Assembly: GCA_002497285.1 (NCBI GenBank)
Contig: DANJ01000024.1
Span: 1-9,367 of the forward strand
Source: Candidatus Pacearchaeota archaeon UBA92
Lineage (GTDB): Archaea; Nanobdellota; Nanobdellia; Pacearchaeales; GW2011-AR1
DNA: 9,367 nt
Direction: 5' to 3'
Shown here piece by piece: positions 5,437 to 9,367 of this stretch; positions within the stretch are counted from its first letter, which is position 1; each line of letters starts with the position of its first letter. The notes beneath the pieces were generated by a model that was not told the origin of the DNA, searched no databases, and saw nothing but the letters and a program-made list of their open reading frames with translations. The position numbers and the translations under genes were made by a program.

Positions 5437-6134
5437 TAAATTGTTGCTCCCCCATCTACTGCAAGTATTGCACCTGTTGTGAAGTCATTTTCTGCTAAGA
5501 AAATTGTGGCATGGGCAATTTCCTCTGGTTTTCCAGATCTTTTTAGTGGATGTTTTGAAGCACTCTCTTTCAAATCTTTTTCTCCTTCTTCTCTGGAACT
5601 AACTCCTTTTTGCCAAATTGGAGTATCAATTACTCCAGGAGCTATGCTGTTTACTCTTATTGGTTTGTTAGCAAGCTCTAAGGCGAGAGATTTTGTCAAA
5701 CTTATTATTGCAGCTTTTGATGCACTATAAACGGAAGCTTCTGCTCTTGGGTTGATTCCAAGTATTGAACTTATGTTTATTATACAACCGCCTTTGTTTA
5801 TTTTAGGGATTGAGTATTTGCAAGTCATAAATGTGCCTTTAAAATTAATATTCATCTCTTCATCAAAATCATTCATATTTGTCTCTTCAACTAAACTTCC
5901 AGTGAAGATTCCAGCATTATTTACTAAGATATCTAACGACTTTATCTTGGATAATGCGGATTTTATTTCATTTTCTTTGGAAACATCAACTTTGTAGAAT
6001 TCGCACGAGTATTGGGGTTTGTTTAATCCAAAGACAATTACTTTTGTGCCTTTTGCAATGAAAGCTTCTGCGATTGCCTTTCCTATTCCCGTGCTTCCTC
6101 CTGTCACTAAGACAGTTTTATTTTTTATGTTCAC
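5436..6134 (-). CDS. Short-chain dehydrogenase/reductase (classical SDR)
   Basis: A 232-residue classical SDR, NAD(P)-dependent and cytoplasmic. The Rossmann nucleotide-binding motif TGGSTGIG spans residues 11-18, NNAG 72-75, and the catalytic tetrad is N97, S123, Y136 and K140 (YSASK). A PG motif (APGVID) follows near 168, and the C-terminal FTTGAILAVDGG is typical of 3-oxoacyl-ACP-reductase/glucose-dehydrogenase-like members. The substrate cannot be assigned; archaea of this type often lack fatty-acid synthesis. The start codon is GTG (6134-6132): no in-frame ATG precedes Met87, and the frame opens exactly at the first beta strand. It lies 34 bases after the preceding cluster gene and its stop overlaps the flavoprotein start by one base. 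Confidence 0.9.
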   Translation of the reverse strand: MNIKNKTVLVTGGSTGIGKAIAEAFIAKGTKVIVFGLNKPQYSCEFYKVDVSKENEIKSALSKIKSLDILVNNAGIFTGSLVEETNMNDFDEEMNINFKGTFMTCKYSIPKINKGGCIINISSILGINPRAEASVYSASKAAIISLTKSLALELANKPIRVNSIAPGVIDTPIWQKGVSSREEGEKDLKESASKHPLKRSGKPEEIAHATIFLAENDFTTGAILAVDGGATI

Positions 6135-6168
6135 TACGTTTTGAGATAAATTGAGTTTAATTAGTTTT

Positions 6169-6645
6169 TTATGTGAAACCTTGTCTTGAAGTTCTATTCG
6201 AAGGGTCTCTACTTGTCGAAATATGTGTGCTTGCAGGCTTTAACCCACTCGATGTGTAGCCTAGGTGATGTTGGTTTATTCTTTCTTTACCTTCTCCTTG
6301 CAAATATACTGCTCTAATTATAGTTCCAGCTTGCGATGAGGTGATAGAGCCATCTGCAAATTGTGTTCTATAATCATCTTGGGCTCTTTCTAAGGCTATT
6401 CTTCCTAACTCCCTAACGTCTATCATCTCGACTACGGTTTTTGGAGCTAAATAAAATGAGGAAATATTATCCGCTACACCATTTAATATTTGAAAGATTG
6501 TGTTTTCTGATTGTGCTCTATTTGTAGTTCTAGACATTATTCTCTCTAATGCAATTTTCGCTTCATCTATTACTTGAGAGTCATATGGTCTTCCAGCTTT
6601 CCTTTCTATTTTTTTTAGAATAATTCCTAAATTTGGTTCAGTCAT
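6169..6645 (-). CDS. Hypothetical protein, helical core with Ser/Thr-rich tail
   Basis: A 158-residue protein that I do not recognise. Residues 1-110 look largely helical (ILKKIERKAGRP, DEAKIALERIMS, VRELGRIALERAQDDYRTQF), with no cysteine and no membrane segment. The last 35 residues are rich in S, T, R, P and G and are probably disordered. The gene lies between the Cys/His small protein (45 bases upstream) and the SDR (34 bases downstream) on the same strand, so it is likely cotranscribed. Upstream of its ATG at 6645 are AGAGAATAGGA and, further off, an A/T-rich ACAATAAAG that might be a weak internal promoter. The coding appears genuine from frame length, position and lack of a competing frame, but it has no functional assignment. 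Confidence 0.6.
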   Translation of the reverse strand: MTEPNLGIILKKIERKAGRPYDSQVIDEAKIALERIMSRTTNRAQSENTIFQILNGVADNISSFYLAPKTVVEMIDVRELGRIALERAQDDYRTQFADGSITSSQAGTIIRAVYLQGEGKERINQHHLGYTSSGLKPASTHISTSRDPSNRTSRQGFT

Positions 6646-6690
6646 TCCTATTCTCTTGAAAATGGCTTTTTAGACTTTATTGTTTTGCAG

Positions 6691-6960
6691 TTATGCTACT
6701 TTTGAAGTAACGTCTATACTTTTTCTGTTATGTATTGAATCTTCTTCATCTGGTTCTGGAGGATGATTGCAACCAGGTATGACATGATGCCTAAATACAA
6801 CTATTCTCTTCTTTTTAGTCATTTTGAGATTTTCAACTGAAGTTCTTTCTGCAATGTAAGCATCTCTTTCATATACCTCCCCAGGCATTATACTATCACA
6901 ACAAGTGTCACACCAATATATATTACGGGCAATGTATTCTTTTCTTTCTAATAATCTCAT
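6691..6960 (-). CDS. Small Cys/His-rich probable zinc-binding protein
   Basis: An 89-residue protein with likely metal ligands in two groups: C17, C20 and C21 (WCDTCCDSIMPGE) and H58, H59, C64 and H66 (FRHHVIPGCNHPPEP). CxxC followed at about 40 residues by H-x-x-P-x-C resembles treble-clef or zinc-ribbon variants found in small uncharacterised prokaryotic proteins. The PEPDEEDS acidic stretch (69-76) follows. The function is unknown. Its ATG overlaps the MetRS stop codon as ATGA (6957-6960), so it is translationally coupled to the synthetase. That makes a role linked to translation or the synthetase possible but unproven. Confidence 0.65.
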   Translation of the reverse strand: MRLLERKEYIARNIYWCDTCCDSIMPGEVYERDAYIAERTSVENLKMTKKKRIVVFRHHVIPGCNHPPEPDEEDSIHNRKSIDVTSKVA

Positions 6961-8402
6961 TTTATCTTTTGAAAGAGAATTGGAGATTTTTTAATCTTTA
7001 TTATTTTTAATGGTTTTTCTAATTCATAAAGAGAGATTTTAAAATTGAAGACTTTAGATATTTTTTCTGAAGTTTCTGGGATAAATGGAAAGAGAAGAAT
7101 TGAGATATCCTTGATTGCGTTTGACAATTCATACAAAACTGTTTTGTCTTTAGTTTCCCATGGCTTTTTGTTTTGAATGTACTCATTGCATTTGTCTATG
7201 AATGCAAATATTTCGTTCAATGCTTTGTCTAATTCGTAATTTTTTAAGTGGTTGGAAACTTCTTTATAAGTTGAATTTATCTCAAGATTATTTGTTTTAG
7301 TTTTTTCTAAGCCATATCTTTCCGCTAGGGCAGAGACTCTGGACACTAGATTGCCGAGTTTGTCTGCTAGTTCGCTGTTATTCCTGTTTATCAAGGCAGA
7401 TTCTGAAAAATCACCATCATCACCATTTGCAAAAGGAAACTGTCTAAGAGAAAAATACCTGACTGTATCTGCCCCATACTTATTTACTAGTGTTTGAATT
7501 GAAATCGCATTTCCAAGAGATTTGGATATCTTTTTTCCGTTGAATGTCAAAAAGCCATGATTGAAAGTTGTTATTGGCAATTCTAAACCAGCGGATTTTA
7601 GCATTGCAGGCCAGTAAACTGCATGGAACCAAGTATTATCTTTTCCTAATAAGTGGATATTTGCAGGCCAGTATTTTTCTTTTCCCTTTTGTCTTGTTGC
7701 AGTGTAATAATTAATGAGTGCGTCAAACCAGACATAAACAATATGATTCTTTTCAAGAGGAAAAGGTATTCCCCAGTCGAAAGATGTTCTAGTTATACTA
7801 AGATCTTTTAATTCTTTTTTTACTCTATTTATTACTTCATTTCTTATTTCTTTAGGAAGAATGAATTCAGGGTGTTTTTTATATAAATCCAACAGAAATT
7901 TTTGATATTTAGATAACTTGAAGAAATAAGATTCTTCTTTTAGTTTTTCTAATGGTTTGTTATGTATTTGGCATTGCAAATTTGGTGCGTCTTTTTCTGT
8001 GTAATAAGCTTCGCAACCGACGCAATAATAGCCCTCGTAAGTTCCTTTGTATATGTCTCCAGATTTTTCGCATTTTTTTATGAACTCAATTACTGTTTTT
8101 TTATGGTCTTCATCTGTCGTTCTTATGAATCTGTCATAATCAATATTCAATGATTTCCATGCTTCTTTGAATTTTTTTGAAACATTGTCTACAAATTCTT
8201 TTGGTTTCTTCCCTATTTTTTCTGCAGAATCTGCTACTTTTTTGCCGTGTTCATCAGTTCCAGTTACAAAGAATACATCTTCTCCAATAAGTTTGTGCCA
8301 CCTTGATAAAGCATCAGCTACGATTTTTTGGTATGCATGGCCTATATGAGGTTCAGCATTAACATAATCTATTGCAGTGGTTACGTAAAATGTTTTCTTC
8401 AT
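6957..8402 (-). CDS. metG: Methionyl-tRNA synthetase, bacterial-type catalytic subunit
   Basis: A 481-residue class Ia synthetase that charges tRNA-Met, including the initiator. Motifs, numbered from the ATG at 8402: HIGH 19-22, GTDEHG 48-53, a single zinc knuckle with C127, C130, C144 and H147 (CVGC...CQIH), WFDALINYY 225-233, and KISKS 291-295. The string SITRTSFDWGIPFP (202-215) and the one-knuckle CVGCEAYYTEKD are those of the Bacillus/Thermus-type MetRS, not the two-knuckle archaeal form, suggesting bacterial ancestry. The fourth ligand is His where Cys is common. The C-terminal helical anticodon domain is present (about 365-450), but the tRNA-binding OB domain is absent and is encoded separately at 4610-4951. 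An in-frame TTG three bases earlier is rejected, since the TATA box is 25 bases from the ATG. First gene of the minus-strand cluster. Confidence 0.95.
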   Translation of the reverse strand: MKKTFYVTTAIDYVNAEPHIGHAYQKIVADALSRWHKLIGEDVFFVTGTDEHGKKVADSAEKIGKKPKEFVDNVSKKFKEAWKSLNIDYDRFIRTTDEDHKKTVIEFIKKCEKSGDIYKGTYEGYYCVGCEAYYTEKDAPNLQCQIHNKPLEKLKEESYFFKLSKYQKFLLDLYKKHPEFILPKEIRNEVINRVKKELKDLSITRTSFDWGIPFPLEKNHIVYVWFDALINYYTATRQKGKEKYWPANIHLLGKDNTWFHAVYWPAMLKSAGLELPITTFNHGFLTFNGKKISKSLGNAISIQTLVNKYGADTVRYFSLRQFPFANGDDGDFSESALINRNNSELADKLGNLVSRVSALAERYGLEKTKTNNLEINSTYKEVSNHLKNYELDKALNEIFAFIDKCNEYIQNKKPWETKDKTVLYELSNAIKDISILLFPFIPETSEKISKVFNFKISLYELEKPLKIIKIKKSPILFQKIK

Positions 8403-8422
8403 CAATAAAAGAAAAGGAGAAG

Positions 8423-8432
8423 GTATAAAAAA
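8423..8432 (-). promoter_or_regulatory. TATA box of the MetRS gene cluster
   Basis: On the minus strand TTTTTTATAC is centred about 25 bases before the metG ATG at 8402, predicting a leaderless transcript. No other promoter of this quality is seen before the four closely spaced downstream genes, so it probably drives most of the 8402-to-4610 cluster. Confidence 0.55.
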
Positions 8433-8440
8433 TTAACTAA

Positions 8441-8478
8441 TTACTGAGCTGTTAAGTAAACGTCAGGTATTAGACCTG
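8441..8478. other. Two small inverted repeats between the divergent metG and lysA promoters
   Basis: TTACT (8441-8445) pairs with AGTAA (8455-8459), and CAGGT (8464-8468) pairs with ACCTG (8474-8478) around ATTAG. They lie in the 162-base divergent intergenic region, upstream of both TATA boxes, and would be in neither mRNA. They could be operator sites or remnants of a small RNA; the arms are only 5 bp, so chance is possible. Confidence 0.25.
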
Positions 8479-8524
8479 TTCTTTCTACCATTTGTTTTAA
8501 TTATAAAGTAAATACAAAATCGAT

Positions 8525-8537
8525 AAGTATATAAATA
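8525..8537 (+). promoter_or_regulatory. TATA box of the truncated lysA-like gene
   Basis: AGTATATAAATAT in an almost pure A/T stretch (about 8500-8564) is centred about 34 bases before the ATG at 8565, giving a predicted leader of a few bases. The exact box is uncertain, as several overlapping A/T matches exist. The broken gene may therefore still be transcribed. Confidence 0.45.
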
Positions 8538-8564
8538 TAATAAAAATAAATAAAATATAATAAA

Positions 8565-9212
8565 ATGACTATACAAATGACTAAAGAAAAATCGGAAGAA
8601 TTAATAGAAAAATTTGGAAGCCCCTTATTTTTATTAGATGAATCTTTGTTCATTAAAAGAATAAATGAGGTAAGAGACGCCTTCACAAAAAGTTACAGTA
8701 ACTTTAAACTGGCATATTCTTTCAAAACAAACTATCTAAAAAGAGTTTGTGAATTGGCATTTAAAGAGAATGTTTTAGCAGAAGTCATTTCTGGATTCGA
8801 ATACGATATCGCTAAGTCTATCGGCTATAATGGAAAACAAATAATTGTAAATGGACCATATAAACCATTTAATGAATTAACTAAATATGTGCAAGATTCT
8901 TGCATTGTTAATGTAGACAATAAAGAAGAATTGGTCAATCTAAGCAAAATTGCGAAAGGTCTCAATAAAACAATAAATATAGGTATTAGAGTCAATTTAA
9001 AGGTTGGAGAATTACCTTGGAGCAAGTTTGGATTTTCTTTGGAAGATGGCGAATCTCTTTCGGTTGTTAAAGAAATAATTAATGAACACAATAGTTTGAA
9101 ATTAAAAGGACTTCACTTACATATTGGAACAAATATTCAAAATCCAGACTATTACAAAAAAGCTGTTTTAATCCTTCCGCAAGAAATCCTTGGCTTTCAA
9201 GCCAATGAATGA
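8565..9212 (+). pseudogene. lysA: Truncated diaminopimelate-decarboxylase-type (fold III PLP) enzyme, N-terminal half
   Basis: The frame codes 215 residues. It matches the N-terminal TIM barrel of LysA/ornithine-type fold-III decarboxylases: FGSPLFLLDE (17-26), YSFKTN (51-56) with K54 as PLP lysine, AEVISGFEYDIA (72-83), VNVDNKEEL (115-123), WSKFGF (152-157) and GLHLHIGTNIQ (182-192). Similarity stops near residue 200 (YYKKA, base about 9165). Family members are about 400-450 residues. Missing are the GGG phosphate-binding region and the whole C-terminal beta domain with the active-site Cys-Glu-Ser-Asp motif, so catalysis is not expected. The last 15 codons (LILPQEILGFQANE) and the stop fall inside an inverted repeat. 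The other two plus-strand frames beyond 9165 do not resume LysA, so it is not a simple frameshift. DAP decarboxylase makes lysine; related enzymes act in polyamine and sugar pathways. Start: ATG 8565, or Met5 at 8577. Confidence 0.8.
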
Positions 9213-9219
9213 ATTGCGG
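9177..9219. repeat. Nested inverted repeat at the lysA break point
   Basis: The outer arms CCGCAA (9177-9182) and TTGCGG (9214-9219) are perfect complements. Inside them the arms TTGGCT (9190-9195) and AGCCAA (9200-9205) close a four-base loop. The two stems are separated by a nearly symmetrical 7/8-base internal loop. As DNA or RNA this folds into one long interrupted hairpin. It lies exactly where the decarboxylase reading frame loses similarity. It might be the end of a mobile element that uses hairpins, a recombination site, or a terminator-like structure. Confidence 0.6.
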
Positions 9220-9238
9220 TAATTATTTCTACTAAAAT

Positions 9239-9248
9239 AAATATAAAA
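9239..9248 (+). promoter_or_regulatory. TATA-like element in the tail region
   Basis: AAATATAAAA, within the A/T-rich segment 9233-9249. A transcript from it would begin near 9268-9272, within the 3' half of the next hairpin, and could encode an untranslated RNA or the leader of the gene that starts at 9353. Confidence 0.35.
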
Positions 9249-9280
9249 CAGGGAGAGCAAGTTGTTGCTCCCTGAACAAC
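9249..9280 (+). other. Hairpin with a mutually exclusive alternative pairing
   Basis: CAGGG and AGCAA (9249-9260, with a two-base AG bulge) pair with TTGCT and CCCTG (9265-9274) around GTTG. A competing hairpin pairs GTTGTT (9261-9266) with AACAAC (9275-9280) around an eight-base loop. The first could be the terminator of the broken lysA transcript. The two folds share bases, so only one can form at a time. Confidence 0.45.
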
Positions 9281-9329
9281 ATTTGTAGTGGTAGCTTTCT
9301 CACGTAAATAAACTTTGCGGAGCACGACA

Positions 9330-9342
9330 ACGCGCTTCGCGT
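9330..9342 (+). other. GC-rich hairpin just before the right-edge start codon
   Basis: ACGCG (9330-9334) pairs with CGCGT (9338-9342) around CTT. It ends directly at the GGAG Shine-Dalgarno-like site (9343-9346) of the next possible gene, so in an RNA it could limit ribosome access. The pocket of G and C stands out from the AT-rich surroundings. Confidence 0.45.
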
Positions 9343-9352
9343 GGAGATAAAA

Positions 9353-9367
9353 ATGGAAACACAGGTT
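9353..9367 (+). CDS. Possible start of a gene running off the right edge (METQV...)
   Basis: The ATG at 9353 follows GTGGAG with a six-base spacing, the best Shine-Dalgarno arrangement in the right part of the window. Only five codons are visible (M-E-T-Q-V), with no stop before the edge. Product unknown. A TATA-like GTAAATAAAC lies at 9304-9313. It may be a chance ATG. Confidence 0.35.

Noticed and set aside
8403..8405. TTG start for MetRS one codon upstream
   Set aside because: The ATG at 8402 is 25 bases from the TATA centre and gives the usual MetRS N-terminus.
9165..9230. A simple frameshift as the cause of the lysA truncation
   Set aside because: Translations of the other two plus-strand frames past 9165 contain stops and no LysA motifs, so no single-base correction restores the gene.
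9195..9367. Open minus-strand frame of about 57 codons running in from the right edge
   Set aside because: It has no ATG inside the window, its sequence resembles no family, and it runs straight through three hairpins and a TATA-like element. A partial gene end cannot be fully excluded.
1..9367. CRISPR array, IS transposase or rRNA genes
   Set aside because: No regularly spaced repeats, no transposase reading frame and no rRNA-like sequence were seen on either strand.

Overview
The window looks like part of a small, AT-rich archaeal chromosome, most likely a DPANN-type lineage (Pacearchaeota/Woesearchaeota-like; this lineage is a guess). Archaeal markers seen directly are a 54-residue Sec61-beta subunit, an archaeal NAC (NAC plus UBA domain), and TATA boxes about 22-27 bases before start codons, which implies leaderless or very short-leader mRNAs. 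Genes are tightly packed, with 4-base and 1-base overlaps. No intergenic stretch exceeds 300 bases.

Layout. Left part, plus strand: secG/Sec61-beta (67-231) and a small zinc-ribbon protein (233-442), meeting a convergent NUDIX hydrolase (429-848, minus). A 184-base gap (849-1032) holds back-to-back TATA elements and three consecutive hairpins. It is followed by NAC (1033-1362), an M29 metallo-aminopeptidase (1371-2570), a small helical protein (2669-3094), a MinD/ParA-type ATPase (3123-3875) and a PARP-like predicted ADP-ribosyltransferase (3945-4613). Sec61-beta and NAC both act on nascent chains at the ribosome or translocon, so this end has a protein-biogenesis flavour.

Middle part, minus strand, reading from 8402 down to 4610: a six-gene, nearly gapless cluster. 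It contains a bacterial-type methionyl-tRNA synthetase catalytic subunit, a Cys/His small protein, an unrecognised 158-residue protein, an SDR oxidoreductase with a GTG start, a PNPOx-like flavoprotein, and the free tRNA-binding (MetRS-beta/Trbp111-like) OB-fold protein. The catalytic and tRNA-binding parts of MetRS therefore sit at opposite ends of one same-strand cluster.

Right part, plus strand: a PLP-dependent fold-III decarboxylase gene of the LysA type (8565-9212) keeps only its N-terminal half. It breaks off at about 9165, next to a strong nested inverted repeat (9177-9219). A roughly 140-base, hairpin-rich, partly GC-rich non-coding tail follows, and a new gene probably starts at 9353 and runs off the window.

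Most interesting points: the PARP-like protein with its H...F/Y...E pattern; the structured DNA/RNA segments at 892-970 and 9177-9342; the broken lysA; the 12-base tandem duplication that forms the MinD C-terminal tail; and the bacterial-type split MetRS operon.
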